Assembly (NCBI GenBank): GCA_949126835.1
Contig: OX421500.1
Location: forward strand, 16,436,181 to 16,500,180
Direction: 5' to 3'
Source of the DNA: Anisus vortex
Lineage: Eukaryota; Mollusca; Gastropoda; Planorbidae
DNA: 64,000 nucleotides
The translations under genes were made by a program, and so were the position numbers. The notes beneath the pieces are model-generated. The model searched no databases. It was not told where the DNA came from and was given only the letters and a program-made list of their open reading frames with translations. Positions 1-12,620 of the stretch are shown here, in pieces; position 1 is the first letter of the stretch; each line of letters opens with the position of its first letter.

Positions 1-3000
1 ACTGATATAAAAGTTCATTTGGCTGATCGTGGTATTGAAATAGCAGAACAAGCAGCAGTTAAAGCCGATGAATATGTCATTATTCACCCGCATAGCCATT
101 ATTTTCAAAATGACAGAACAAGTTTGAGGACTCAAAACAGTAATACAGAGAGGAAGTTAAGATCGACAGATGATAAAAGTAAACAAAAAGCCGATAAACA
201 AGAGAATTCAAGTTTTGTACAAAAGAGAATTACCTGTACATTCTGTAAGAAAGATGGACATATAAAAGAGAATTGTTGGAGTCTACATAAAGAGAAAAGA
301 CCCATTAAAAACAAGAACAACGTGGTTTTATCACACATCGCCGTACAAACTGAAACTCACATAAATAAAACTGCCCACAAAAGAATTAAAGCTGAAAGAA
401 AGACATCTGATGTTAGTCATGAGGAGATGGCGAAACACGCATGTCCAAGTTGCTCAAAGTCGGAAAAAGTCTTTGAAATGAAGACCGAGGCTATTGAACA
501 TTCTAGTTTCAACTCCAAAGGGAGTGTGACAGATGAACAATCAGTAAATAAAACGTTTACTTATGGAGGCAGTAGTGTAGCAAGAAACTCAGTAGGCAGA
601 GAACTACCCGAGTGCATGCTATCGGATGTTAGCGAGGGCTATGTGTCACCTATAGATAATCAAGCTAGAGAACGGAAGATTAAAATTCTACGTGACTCCG
701 GTGCTGATATATCTCTACTGTTGAAGAATACTGTACCAACGTCGAAATTGACTCATACAGGCCAGTATGCCTTAATCAGTACTATGGCTGGAACACTTAC
801 GGCACCGTTACATCGTATACAGTTGAAGTGTAATTACTTCACTGGATCTGTTATTGTTGGGATAGTGAAGAAATTTCCCTACAGAGGCATTTCATTACTT
901 TTAGGAAGTGACATTGCCAAAAATCAGGTACATCCTGTACTTAAAGAAACCAAAGACTCTGTTCAGTGTAAGAATACTGAAAATTCAGTATGTGTTATCA
1001 CCAGAGCTATGGAGAAACAGCAGATGACTAATGAATCGACAAAGAAACCAGAACCAACACCAGAGATTGACTTGCAAGCAACCTTCATGGCGGATGTTCT
1101 AGGTGGTCACTCAAGTCATACTGATCAAAATAATTTGTCGCCTAGACAACTACTCATTCTTGCTCAAGGCAAAGATCCAGAGATCGGGAAGCTAAAAGAG
1201 GAAGCAAAGAATGAAGGAGAATTAGAAACAATGGCCGCAGGTTATTACCTGAGGGACGACTTGTTAATGAGGAAATGGAGAGGGAAAGAAAACGACGATG
1301 AAACATGCAGCGAAGTACATCAAATCGTGGTACCCAATGTTTACCGCAAGGACATACTACATATGGCCCATGATTCACCGTATGCTGGTCACCTAGGGAT
1401 TCAGAAAACCTTCGATAGGATTCTTCCATATTTCTTCTGGCCTGGCCTACGTCGTGACGTCACATCGTTTTGCAGATCATGTCATGTCTGCCAGATGGTC
1501 GGCAAGCCGAATCAGACCATTCCGGTAGCTCCTCTACGACCCATACCAGCATTCTCAGAACCCTTCAGTCACATCATTATAGACTGCGTCGGTCCGTTGC
1601 CTAAAACTAAGGCTGGCCACCAGTATCTGTTCACTATAATGTGTTCGGCAACGAGATTTCCAGAGGCTATTCCTCTACGTAGCATCAATGCCGACAAAAT
1701 CTCTGATGCACTTATCGGATTCTTCACCCGATATGGTCTTCCGAAAACTGTGCAGTCAGATCAAGGTTCAAATTTCACATCGAAGTTATTTCGCCAAGTC
1801 TTAGAACGGCTGGGTATTCGTCATGCAGTATCGAGTGCATATCATCCACAGAGTCAAGGCGCACTGGAACGATACCACCAAACATTGAAGAATATGCTCC
1901 GTACTTTCTGTTTCGAGCATAACGACGACTGGGATCGTGGTATTCCCTTCGCACTCTTCGCAACCAGAGAGGCTGTACAAGAATCTCTTGGTTTCAGTCC
2001 CTTTGAACTGGTATTCGGACACACAGTTCGTGGACCACTAAAGCTGTTACAAGAGACATGGTTGTCATCCACTGAAGACACTGGTCTACTGACATACGTG
2101 GAAAATTTTAAAAATAGACTGTATAATGCATTAAAAGTTGTCAGATCTAATCTTTTGCAGGCACAAGACAAGATGAAGGTCTATTATGACGTCAAAGCAA
2201 GAACCCGTATCTTCCAACCTGGTGATAAAGTTCTAATGCTGACGCCACTGTCTGGTCAACCCCTGAGTGCCAAGTTTACAGGACCCTACGAGGTTATGGC
2301 TAAGCTTAGTGAGGTTAACTATCTTGTAAAGACCCCTGATAGACGGAAATCGCAACGAGTGTGCCATATCAATATGTTGAAACCATACATTACCAGAGAA
2401 GAACAAAATGTTGTTGCCTCGGTAAACACTGTTATTAAAGTCGGGAATAATTCACCCGAAATTGAGCGTGAAGTGGCAGAAAGCAAACTGCAAAATACAA
2501 AGGCTCTGAAAAACCTAAATGAAAAATTGGCACATTTACCTGATTGCGAACAATCCGCTATCAAAGGTCTAATTAATGAAAATATCCATTTATTTGGAGA
2601 TGTACCTAGTAGAACTAGTGTGGTTAAGCATGATGTTATTTTAAATGAAAATACTAAAGCTATTAAACAACATCCATACAGGTCAAATCCTATCCAGTTA
2701 GAATGCATCCGTAAAGAGGTTCACTACATGCTTGACAATGACATTATTACACCTAGTAGTAGTGACTGGTCTTCCCCTTGCGTATTGGTACCTAAAGCCG
2801 ATGGATCCATGAGGTTTTGTGTGGACTACCGTAAGGTAAACAAAGTGACAAAAACTGATTCCTATCCAATACCAAGAATCGACGATCTAATAGATCAAGT
2901 GAGTAATGCTAAGTTTGTGACGAAAATTGACCTATTGACGGCATATTTTCAGATTCCCCTGACGGAGAGGGCTCAGGAGATATCATCGTTTGTAACCCCT

Positions 3001-3909
3001 GACGGACTGTACAAATTTAAGGTCATGCCCTTTGGTATGGTTAATGCACCCTCTACTTTTCAACGGTTAATAAATACCATTACTCAGGACATTCCTAAAT
3101 GTCATGCATACCTCGATGATATTGTTGTCTTTAGTGACGATTTTAAATCTCATTTGGATCAACTACATTTGTTATTTACGAAATTGACTCATGCTAATCT
3201 CACCATTAATTTGACTAAGAGTCAGTTCTGCCATGCAACCATCGAGTATCTAGGTCACATGGTGGGAAATGGTTTGGTAAAACCATTAAATGCAAAGGTT
3301 AAGGCTATTCGTGAGTTCCCTGTTCCTGAAACCTGTAAACAACTCCGTAGTTTTCTCGGGATGGCGGGGTACTACCGTCGGTTCTGTCAAAATTTCTCAA
3401 CCATTGCATGTCCATTAACAAATCTATTAAAGAAGAATTGCACTTTCAAATGGTCTAATGAATGCCACCAGGCCTTTGATAAATTAAAAGATGTTCTTTC
3501 TGAGGCACCTGTATTAGTAACACCCAATTACAGTAAACCCTTTAAAATTACCGTTGACGCGTGTGATACAGGGATGGGAGCGGTCATTTCCCAAAAGGGT
3601 GATGATTCACTGGAACACCCGATTAGTTTTTACTCTCAAAAATTTGATAAGCATCAGAGAAACTATAGTGTGATAGAAAAGGAACTTTTAGGATTAATCC
3701 TGGCATTGAAACATTTTGATTTTTATATCAATGGTTCTCCATATCCAATTGATATTTTAACTGATCATAACCCTTTAGTTTTCCTTTCCAGGGTTAAACA
3801 GAATCAAAGAATTATTCGCTGGAGCTTATTTCTCCAAGCATATAATTTAAATGTGGTATATTTACCAGGTAAACAAAATGTGGTTGCTGACACGTTGTCG
3901 CGCATGTAA
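1..3909 (+). CDS. LTR retrotransposon Gag-Pol polyprotein with integrase before RT (5' partial, Gmr1-like order)
   Basis: The frame is open from base 1, so the gag end is cut off by the window edge. Residues are counted from codon 19-21. Domains in order: a CCHC zinc knuckle (C73, C76, H81, C86); an aspartic protease with the D226-S-G motif; an integrase HHCC zinc site (H451, H458, C488, C491); an integrase core with D522, D581 and E617 (35 residues between the last two); a GPY/F-type tail; reverse transcriptase with D971 and the YLDD motif (D1033, D1034); and RNase H beginning at D1180. Normal Ty3/Gypsy order is protease-RT-RNase H-integrase. Here integrase comes first, as in the Gmr1-like group. 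The frame is intact to a TAA at 3907, which suggests a young copy. Protein-level identification is certain. The Gmr1-like label rests on domain order. Confidence 0.93.
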   Translation, partial: TDIKVHLADRGIEIAEQAAVKADEYVIIHPHSHYFQNDRTSLRTQNSNTERKLRSTDDKSKQKADKQENSSFVQKRITCTFCKKDGHIKENCWSLHKEKRPIKNKNNVVLSHIAVQTETHINKTAHKRIKAERKTSDVSHEEMAKHACPSCSKSEKVFEMKTEAIEHSSFNSKGSVTDEQSVNKTFTYGGSSVARNSVGRELPECMLSDVSEGYVSPIDNQARERKIKILRDSGADISLLLKNTVPTSKLTHTGQYALISTMAGTLTAPLHRIQLKCNYFTGSVIVGIVKKFPYRGISLLLGSDIAKNQVHPVLKETKDSVQCKNTENSVCVITRAMEKQQMTNESTKKPEPTPEIDLQATFMADVLGGHSSHTDQNNLSPRQLLILAQGKDPEIGKLKEEAKNEGELETMAAGYYLRDDLLMRKWRGKENDDETCSEVHQIVVPNVYRKDILHMAHDSPYAGHLGIQKTFDRILPYFFWPGLRRDVTSFCRSCHVCQMVGKPNQTIPVAPLRPIPAFSEPFSHIIIDCVGPLPKTKAGHQYLFTIMCSATRFPEAIPLRSINADKISDALIGFFTRYGLPKTVQSDQGSNFTSKLFRQVLERLGIRHAVSSAYHPQSQGALERYHQTLKNMLRTFCFEHNDDWDRGIPFALFATREAVQESLGFSPFELVFGHTVRGPLKLLQETWLSSTEDTGLLTYVENFKNRLYNALKVVRSNLLQAQDKMKVYYDVKARTRIFQPGDKVLMLTPLSGQPLSAKFTGPYEVMAKLSEVNYLVKTPDRRKSQRVCHINMLKPYITREEQNVVASVNTVIKVGNNSPEIEREVAESKLQNTKALKNLNEKLAHLPDCEQSAIKGLINENIHLFGDVPSRTSVVKHDVILNENTKAIKQHPYRSNPIQLECIRKEVHYMLDNDIITPSSSDWSSPCVLVPKADGSMRFCVDYRKVNKVTKTDSYPIPRIDDLIDQVSNAKFVTKIDLLTAYFQIPLTERAQEISSFVTPDGLYKFKVMPFGMVNAPSTFQRLINTITQDIPKCHAYLDDIVVFSDDFKSHLDQLHLLFTKLTHANLTINLTKSQFCHATIEYLGHMVGNGLVKPLNAKVKAIREFPVPETCKQLRSFLGMAGYYRRFCQNFSTIACPLTNLLKKNCTFKWSNECHQAFDKLKDVLSEAPVLVTPNYSKPFKITVDACDTGMGAVISQKGDDSLEHPISFYSQKFDKHQRNYSVIEKELLGLILALKHFDFYINGSPYPIDILTDHNPLVFLSRVKQNQRIIRWSLFLQAYNLNVVYLPGKQNVVADTLSRM

Positions 3910-4773
3910 CTGGTAAACCAGAAGATGAAAGTCAGTTTCTCATTCAATGTTTTCTTTTATGTCATTCATTGTATTGATTAACATATATATTATTGTAAAT
4001 ATGACAATAAATAAACTATGTTTTGAAATATTACCATATGAAACATTACAGAACAAAACTTCAAATTCTACTAGAAACAATCATACGTTGTAAGGTAAAA
4101 GGTAACTATTGCATACATCAATTGCACACACACCGGTATTTAACTTGAATACATCCACACTTGTGTTTGTTCAATTGATTATTGATGTGTTTTGCAAATT
4201 GTTTGTTTCTATGTCGTCATGTTATAATTTGGATGTCTTATTTTATGCTATGTAAAAGCTAAATCAGCTGAGATTATAACATTTTATTTTTAAATATTCT
4301 TGATGTCATAATTGAGACATCATAATAATAATATAATAACTGAAAATCATTAGTTAATGATACAGTGATCGGTTATAAATAAATTAAACTTTCTAAAGAA
4401 TTATCTATCAATTATTAATCGGTTCCACTTATTTGGGTAATTCATATCAATTCTATGGGATTGGTTATTGCTGGTAATAGTTTTATGGTCAACGTTGTAC
4501 ACACAATAATCATAATTGTAAATATTAATTGATAAATAAATGTTTAATTAATAATCATTGATACGATAATGTGATAAGGGATTCCATAATAGCGACTTTG
4601 TTATTAAGGGGATATGTAATATATGGTTCATTTTAATCTTTAAAAGATTGTCCAATAGTCAATTAAATCTTACGAATAGTTTGGGAATTCGGTTCATTTT
4701 ATGGGTACTCTACAAAGAATTCCATACTTAACGCTGTCTGTAATTCCTTTGTGTCTTAAGGGGGGGGGGCGAG
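3910..4773 (+). other. Non-coding 3' internal region of the LTR element
   Basis: About 860 AT-rich bases lie between the polyprotein stop and the polypurine tract. I see no env-like frame or other coding potential. This reads as the 3' untranslated internal segment of the retrotransposon. Confidence 0.6.
4757..4773 (+). other. Polypurine tract (plus-strand primer site)
   Basis: A run of two A and ten G followed by CGAG sits immediately 5' of a TGTTACG motif. That is the position and composition expected for the plus-strand priming site of an LTR element next to its 3' LTR. Confidence 0.65.
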
Positions 4774-5555
<782 letters not shown>

Positions 5556-5639
5556 AGATAATTTTATTTTATCACTTATAATCATAAATGTGTTGATTTA
5601 AAAAAATCCAAAATGTCATATCCATCTATGTAAATAAAT

Positions 5640-7258
5640 ATAACGGTACATGAATTGAATTGAATTGTTGAATTTCCGGCTCATCAACATCGAAGGTTAT
5701 ATAGGGCCTTTTTGATAACGTTGTTGTCATTTTTCTCTTGTATCCATTTTATTGTTCTTATATCTTTAGATTCTGTTGTACAGTTGTATGTCTTTAATAT
5801 AGTTTATTATGTTTTGGTTTAATTTTGCTGAAAAGTTCATGAAGAGTTCTACAGTAATAGAATTTACGTCGAATGTCATCAAATGTATTACATTCCAACA
5901 AAATGTGAGACACTGTTAAGTTGGCATTGCAGAAAGCACACATTGGGGCCATTTCTCGTTTTAAGATAAACGAATGTGTTAGTTTCGTATGTCCAGTATG
6001 TAGTCTGCAGAGAATAACTGCGTCCTTTCGAACAAGTTGGCCTGTATCATGCCAGGTTTTTGAATTTTCCAAATACTGCAGTTTATTGCATTCGGTTTTC
6101 AAGAAGTTAGTCCATTTTTGTCTTTCATGTTTAATTATTAAAGGTTTCAAGTCTCGATATGGTATTGGGATAATACTCTCTGATAACAACAGGGCGGCTT
6201 TAGCCTCTCTGTCAGCTTTTTCATTTCCATCTATCCCTGCATGACCAGGAACCCAACAGAAAACGACACGTTTGCCTCTTTCATATATTGATTGGTATTT
6301 TGTCAAAATGTCCAAGGCAGATATATTCCTGGTATTACAGTTTCCCATAGCAGTAAGACAAGATAACGAATCGGATAAAATAACAAAATTTTGGTTTTCT
6401 GATTCCTCTGCAATGTCTAATGCCAGGCATATTGCTAAAGCCTCTGCAGTATGTATTGAGATACTGGAATTATATTTTCTTTTTTTACTTTTATTTGAGG
6501 TAAGAGCAACCGAAGATGTCGCTGTATCATTTTTCGATCCGTCTGTGTATATTTGTACATAATTTGGGTATTTTTGTAGCACTTCTTGGAACATATCCAT
6601 GCAAGGAACCTTTTTCTTTCTATGGTTTAATTCTAAGTTTATAGGCGGGATTTCAAAAAGCCATGGTGGAGTTTTTGGTATATAATATCTTTTTATAAAT
6701 CTAAATTCAATTTTAGTTTCGATCATTTCTTTTTCAATTCTAAGTCCAAAAGTTGGTATATATTTTGAGTTTTCAGTAAAGCTGTTTTTTTCTTGTGGGT
6801 GAAAAACACATAAATACGCTGGATTATTCGGTAAGGATTTCAGTTTTAGTGCATATTGTAATGATAGCTTGAGTCTTCTATTTTGTAGTGGTGATTCATT
6901 TGCTTCTATTTTGCAAACTGGTACATGGAGTAGTTCTAAATGCTCCTAGACATAGACGTAGACATTGATTTTGTTCAGGATCAAGCATTTTTAGATATGA
7001 TGTTCTTGCTGATCCGTATACTAAACATCCATAATCTAATTTTGATCGAATGTGTGATCTAGATTTAGATATTTTCAGTAGACTTTTTTTCTCTCCTCCC
7101 CAATCTGTATTTGCTAAAGTTTTCAGTAGATTTGTGGATTTTTGACACTTGGATTTTAGTTCCTTTATATGTAGCAGGAAATTTAATTTACTATCAAATG
7201 TTACTCCGAGAAATTTGACGTTAGTAGTTACAGGAATCTGTACATAGCGAATGGCCAC
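5640..7258 (-). pseudogene. I-superfamily (Nimb-like) LINE, 5'-truncated RT C-terminus plus RNase H
   Basis: Reading leftward from 7258, about 110 residues match the C-terminal part of a LINE reverse transcriptase (SKLDYGCLVYGSA and LCLGAFRTTP motifs). A frameshift near 6925 moves the frame, which then stays open to 5794. The second part carries RNase H: YTDGS, the HTAEALAI glutamate, LSDSLS, and PGHAGIDGNEKAD. A CCHC-like zinc motif follows (CAFC...H...C). The 3' end at about 5640-5710 has a GATGTTGATGAGCCG-type sequence and a short ATTCA-like tandem tail, typical of I/Nimb elements. The endonuclease and most of RT are missing, so this is a dead copy. Confidence 0.88.
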
Positions 7259-7590
7259 TTCCGTTCATTTACTATGTTGAACGCGACATTCACTATGTTG
7301 AACGCGAGGGTCTTTCCGGGTTTTCCCAATTCTACTGTTTTTTTTTTAATGTGGCGAGACCTTTTTTAAAAGTTACGCACCGCAATTTGGCTTGGAGAGT
7401 TTCAATGGTTTACTTTAAACAAAATACTAGCGTATGACGTAATGTCTATGAAATTATTTCTCTTTTCATTATTGATGTTTGCATTATCCTTTTATGTAAA
7501 AGTAACCACATGTTTTAATTATTTAATGGATTTACGTTGCTATTGAGAATATTACTTTCAAATACCGGGTACCATAAGCTTGACAGCAAC
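7259..7590. other. AT-rich spacer with a 16-bp tandem echo
   Basis: The motif actatgttgaacgcga occurs twice within about 40 bases near 7271-7310, beside the 5' truncation point of the LINE. Nothing coding is visible in the rest. Confidence 0.5.
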
Positions 7591-7860
7591 AATATAAAAT
7601 AAAAACTAAATACCGAAAGAAACATTATCAAAACTGTTTTATTGATACAATAAGTAAGAACAAAAATTAAATACCGAAAAAATCTTTCTCACTTTCGTTT
7701 TTATTGCATTGAAATATTATTTTCTATTTTTTAAAAATATTTTTTACCTTTTTTATTGTTTTGTATTTATGTTTTTTTTTTTTCAGATAGTATATTATTT
7801 TTAATTTAATATTATTAATAACAAGTCAAGTCAACACAACTGTTCGCTACATTTTAATAT
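7591..7860 (+). repeat. ~270-bp direct repeat, copy A
   Basis: It begins around aaaaactaaataccgaaaga (7601) and ends near gttcgctac (7850). It matches 8361-8634 nearly throughout, offset about 770 bp. Both copies include a second taccgaaa motif and a T-rich centre. Confidence 0.85.
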
Positions 7861-8359
7861 CGAATTAAAAAGTCTCTTTAAGAAACCCGGACTAGCCTTT
7901 CGGCTCTTGTGTCCAGGGCGTAACGCTTAGGATTGAGCAATCTCTGTCCGGGCACCAGCCACCCAACGACACGCCGAAGGCGTGGCGTGCCGTGTAACGG
8001 GGAAGGTTTCCGCAGCCCAGCGATCGTTCACTGCGGTTCCCCTAAGGATCATTATCGTAGTGGCTCGCCCGTATACCTGCACTGTCACCCGGTAGCACAA
8101 ATCCTATACTATAGGTACATGCATCCAGGCACCGGGTGGTTCTCGAGACGGGATTGCATCGTCCATTGCTTCCCCCCCCCTTCCCGGGACCAGTGACCTC
8201 TCGGCAGTGTAATGGACCTTGGACCCGCCGCGGGGGCTGTGCCCCATGCGTTCGCCCGCCAGTGTATTCTTAATGGGAATGTATCGGCGGTTTACACACT
8301 ACGCCAGTCCTTGAGGCCACAATTCTTATGCATATGTCAGGGTCAGGTCGACCAGAAAA
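7861..8359. other. GC-rich island between two direct repeats, no gene recognised
   Basis: About 430 bases are far richer in G+C than their surroundings. A short open frame (7933-8196) has no recognisable domain. The position between two similar 270-bp repeats could mean a miniature LTR-like element or an insertion in a tandem repeat. Function unknown. Confidence 0.5.
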
Positions 8360-8634
8360 AAATAAAAAATAAAAACTAAATACCGAAAGAAACATTCTCA
8401 ACACTGTTTTATTAATACAATAAGCAAGAACAAAAATTAAATACCGAAAAAATCGTTATCACTTTAGTTTTTATTGTATTGAAATATTATTTTATACGCT
8501 TTTTTTATTATTTACCTTTTTATTGTTTGGTATTGTGTTTTTTTTTCTCTTTTAGATAGTATATTATTGTTTAATTAATAGGCTATTTTTAATAACAAGT
8601 CAAGTCAACACAATTGTTCGCTACGTTATAATAC
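8360..8634 (+). repeat. ~270-bp direct repeat, copy B
   Basis: Second copy of the repeat at 7591-7860, running from aaaaactaaataccgaaaga (8371) to gttcgctac (8616-8624). Small indels and a distinct T-run separate the copies. Confidence 0.85.
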
Positions 8635-8860
8635 CAGACGCTTGACAGTAACAATTATTATGCATATGCCAGGGTCAGAAACAATTAAAAAGAACAAAAA
8701 CTAAATACCGAAAAGAAACGTTCATTGTTATAGTCTCTTTTCTTTCTCTCTTAACATTAATATTAACTTAACTTAACTAATATTGTAATATTGTAGTCGT
8801 TCATTTCTCCGTCATTTTGACGGGCATAACCACTAGTATAGTCTAAGAGCTTTCCCTGAC
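8635..8860 (+). repeat. Third repeat head plus dispersed tail, related to 26.33-26.48 kb
   Basis: The stretch 8648-8675 repeats 8310-8346 (ttatgcatatg-cagggtcag). It is followed by another actaaataccgaaa head. The tail, ttctccgtcattttgacggg at 8804-8823, recurs in inverted orientation at about 26340. This marks an interspersed family, not only a local duplication. Confidence 0.75.
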
Positions 8861-10472
8861 GCAAATAAAAGTTACTTTGAATTATTATTGATCGTTCTTT
8901 TTTTTTTACATTTTCGTCTTCGATGTTTGTGTATTTGTGTGCTAAAAGTCGAATATATAGAATACTATCAATAAGTCATCGATGCAATAGTATCTATCAA
9001 CATAACTAAAAGTAAACATGTAGAATAACCTAAAGAAATACACCGTGCTGATCATTATTCTGTGGTGCTATTATAGCGATCGCTGAATGATAATTGCTAC
9101 ATATAATTTTTTTTTTTTGTTGCGCTTTCGCTTCGGATTATATTATTTAAACCTACATTTTGGAGAAAAAAGGTTCAATCTTCGTATCTTATTTACAAAA
9201 AGAAAAAAAAAAAACGCTATACAATAAATAAACATTGTAAAGAAAAGCGTCTAGAATAGTCTAGATCTATGCTTCCAGATTATGCCTCAATTTCAATCGA
9301 GTTCATCGAGTGGGTAAGAAAATTGGCAATGCAGGCAGCAGTTGTTATTTTGTCCTGGCAGAACTGAACCGGTCTTAACTTGAAGAAAGCGGTTTCTAAA
9401 GAGGGCAAAGCGATTTCCCAGAATACAGGACACGGTGAAAGGAATAATAGAAAACATTATTATCCAGTAGGCTAGTCTACCGTAGGGAAAATGTAAAAAT
9501 AGAAAATCAATAAATACAAATGTTTTATTATAATTTTTATAATGCATATGTAGTGCGCAGTTTTCACTGCTGATCTAATCATGTGGTAAACACTATTTGA
9601 GCAATAGGAGAGGTGTAATAAAGCTAAATATAGCTGCTATTGAAAATGTTAAACTTTAAATTTTTTTTATCATTTCAAATTTTTCAAAAATCATTCAATA
9701 ATGTAAAGTACGAGGTCTAGCATTTAAGACCTGTAGAGTAAGTTTAATTGTTATTTCTTAAAATTTAAATTTGTTTAGAATAATATTTTATGCTGTGACT
9801 TTGCTCTTTATAATATATACTAAAATAATGGAATGCTGATTTCATTGATATTTTGCTTTCCCACCCCTTGTATACATGCATAACATCAGAAGGTTCTATT
9901 TTTGTTCCAAATAAACATACATAAATCTTTGTTCTAAAGATATGATTAAAATTTATAAATTAATAAATGCAATATTTACATTTCTTTTTCAACACCCTTT
10001 TTTCATTCAACATTGCATACAAGAAATTCTAATACTCTTCTTCTTGATGTTAGGTACTTCCTTTGAAACCAACACTTTCTCCTCACAAAGAGATCTGAAG
10101 ATATACTCTTGTAGCTATTACATTTATTAGTCTATATTTAAAATAAAGTGTCAGTAATTTTGTTTCATTTTCCAAAAGTTGAATAAAAGGTAAATAAAAA
10201 AAAACACGCCACAAGACCTACATCAAAGCGGCCCTCGCCAAAACGTCCCGTGCCACATCGGAATCGACAAAACATCACGTACCGTCATAATTATAGACTA
10301 CATTTTCACTGCAATCAAATGGCATGATATTTTATATCTTCTTTCTCTTTATTTTTTCTCAAGATGATGACGTCTTTATTGCAGATCAAAAAGATAAATA
10401 AAACTAATTTTTGACGAATAATATAGCGATTCTATTTTTACATGTAATTACAAAATTTGAGAGCATGAAGTT
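8861..10472. other. Intergenic AT-rich DNA
   Basis: Contains several poly-A/poly-T tracts (for example near 9109 and 9200). Short open frames at 9293-9547 and 9942-10130 have no domain, codon bias or homologous look. No gene is supported here. Confidence 0.6.
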
Positions 10473-10870
10473 ATGAGAGATCTTATCTTATACATTACAG
10501 ACGCTCCTTCTATAAAGAAGATTATTGCGTCCTACGCTAATCCCTGACCCGAGTCTAATCTTGCATTTTTATTGATGTTTTAAATGATGTTAAGTTAATG
10601 GTTTTCCTGGTTTGTTCATGCAACCCATTCCATGCCCGAATGCCACTTGGGACGAAAGGGTACTTATATGCATTTGTTCTCGCATACGGGATAAGGAAAG
10701 TGTTTTTGTCTTTATGTTTATCTGAGCATTGCAACAGGTTGTCATTGTGTTGTATTTCTAAATTGGAGTTTAATGCCTTATGTATTATTACTACTTTACT
10801 CTTTGCCCTTCTGTCCTCTACTGTTTTTAGGTTTAGTGATTTGACTAATGGTGTTACTCTGATCCAATAT
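10473..10870 (+). repeat. Dispersed repeat Z, longest copy
   Basis: A core reading gctccttctataaagaagat followed by attattgcgtcctacgc is shared with 17843-17975 on the same strand and with 23885-24030 and 24421-24577 on the opposite strand. The frame 10598-10981 is open but lies inside this repeat and has no recognisable domain. Confidence 0.7.
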
Positions 10871-12547
10871 GTGAATTACAATCAGACGAGATTAATTAAA
10901 TTAAGTTTACATAAAGATTTACACGTAACAGAAGCAAGAGCGAACTGTAAACACGTGATCATTAACAAAGAATGCCACTAGACCAATAACACATTAACGA
11001 TGTCTATCTTTAGAGTAAAAGATTGATGTAAAAACAATTTCACAGTTCTGGTGCTAGACAATGTTTGCTTTAGTAGGCCTATACCCCAGTTTCTCATCCA
11101 CCAGGTAGCCAAACTCGTAACTTCGAACGGTCTATATAATAGTGTTGTTTTTTAATTATTCTTTTCTATTTGTTATAAAAAAAAAACTTGATGAATTTTT
11201 CTTTTAAATCAGCGAAACGGGAAAAAGCAAACCGATAAAACTTAAAAATGGAAACACTTAAAAAAATAAATATTTGTGTGTGCAAAAGATTAGATTTAGA
11301 TCGTCTGTTTTCTCGGTGAAGGTTTTTTTTTTAGATTAAAGATATTATTTTTTTTACTTTAAATTCTTCCGAAATCAATTTTATAAAGACATTTTTAGTT
11401 ATGGTCACAGCGAAATAGTCAAATAAATAATTTCTTAAAATTGAAGGCCGATCATAGCTGTATGTCCCCGCTTGTGTTATTTTTGTTTATACTTTATAAA
11501 AGTCATAGCTGTAGGCTATGTTATATTTTTGTATACTGTAAGCAATTTGGTGTGATTAAACTCTAAACATTAATCGGATTTGAACTGTATCCTATATGAT
11601 CATTTTTAAAGTATTGATTTAACTATAAAAGATCAATCGCCTCCAGTTGTGACTGGATTTCGTTGCTTTATTCAGCGTTATGATCTTAAATTCTGTCAGA
11701 AAAGGTCTCGTATTTAAATCTAATCGACAACGGCACGTGAGACCTAGCTTTAACAAGTACGGAACTGTTTTGAAGCGGGAGTTTCCATGTCAGCAACATG
11801 TTTGCAGGTCTATAAATACTTAGGTTACCAATGATAAGGTCACAGTTGTACAAAATACACCTAATACAACGAACATTCATCGTTTAAAAAGCAGCCACAA
11901 CAGTATGATTAAGAATGTTTTAAATGTAAGAAATGAAATTCAAAATAATGTCTTTTAATTTTATTTTTAATATAGTATGTGCAGCTTATTGCGATTGCTT
12001 ATTGATAAGAATCGGCATTATTTTGTTCGAATTCTTTGAAAAACGTTTTCGAATAGAAGTATAAAAAAGTGTATCGGTCCTTCTACTATTGCACGGATTG
12101 ATTCTGCACCGTAATAAAAGACAAACAATTTTTAATGTGTATCCTTTGAGTTGTGACAATTACTTTAGGTTGGCATTTTCATGATGTGATGAAAATTATT
12201 GAGTAAATATTGAAGTAAAACAAGGCATTATTGATTTTATAAAATATGTGATTTGTGTAGGTATTACAATCTAATTTCTATTTTACAGAATATTATTGAT
12301 TTTTATTTACTTTAAGATATAATAAGCTTATTCCTAGCTTACTATCTATATATATGTGTGTGTGTGTGTGTATGTGTGTGTATGTATTTCTAATGATAAA
12401 TGTAGAAATAGATGACTTGGTAGACACTCAATTCTATCTTAATTTGTTTAATTTATATCTTGGTTTGTATCTTATTTATATATTTTTTTAATCTACCAGA
12501 AATAGGCATCACAATAAAGCTAAAGAAAAAAAAACTAAGTGTTAGGT
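10871..12547. other. Intergenic region upstream of the host gene
   Basis: AT-rich, with a (TG)n stretch at about 12353-12382 and no supported coding frame. The last 100 bases should contain the promoter and 5' UTR of the host gene. Confidence 0.55.
12474..12487 (+). promoter_or_regulatory. Possible TATA-like element
   Basis: TTTATATATTTTTT lies about 65 bp upstream of the predicted ATG. In such AT-rich DNA this can easily occur by chance, and no transcription start is known. Confidence 0.2.
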
Positions 12548-12620
12548 ATGGGCTATTTCAAATGGATAGCCGCCCTTGTGTTGGTGACACTGGCTTCGAC
12601 AATTTCGGCATCCACATCGT
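12548..12620 (+). CDS. Host gene exon 1: start codon and signal peptide
   Basis: ATG begins a 24-residue segment with a short polar start, a hydrophobic core (IAALVLVTLA) and small residues near a likely signal-peptidase site. The donor is gtgagt at 12621. It ends in phase 1, matching exon 2. Confidence 0.75.

Noticed and set aside
3910..4773. An env gene downstream of pol
   Set aside because: No open frame of meaningful length, signal peptide or membrane segment exists between the polyprotein stop and the polypurine tract.
7933..8196. 87-codon frame in the GC-rich island
   Set aside because: No domain or compositional sign of coding; it lies inside a repeat structure and is probably a by-product of higher G+C.
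10598..10981. 127-codon plus-strand frame
   Set aside because: Falls within dispersed repeat Z; the other copies do not keep an equivalent frame.
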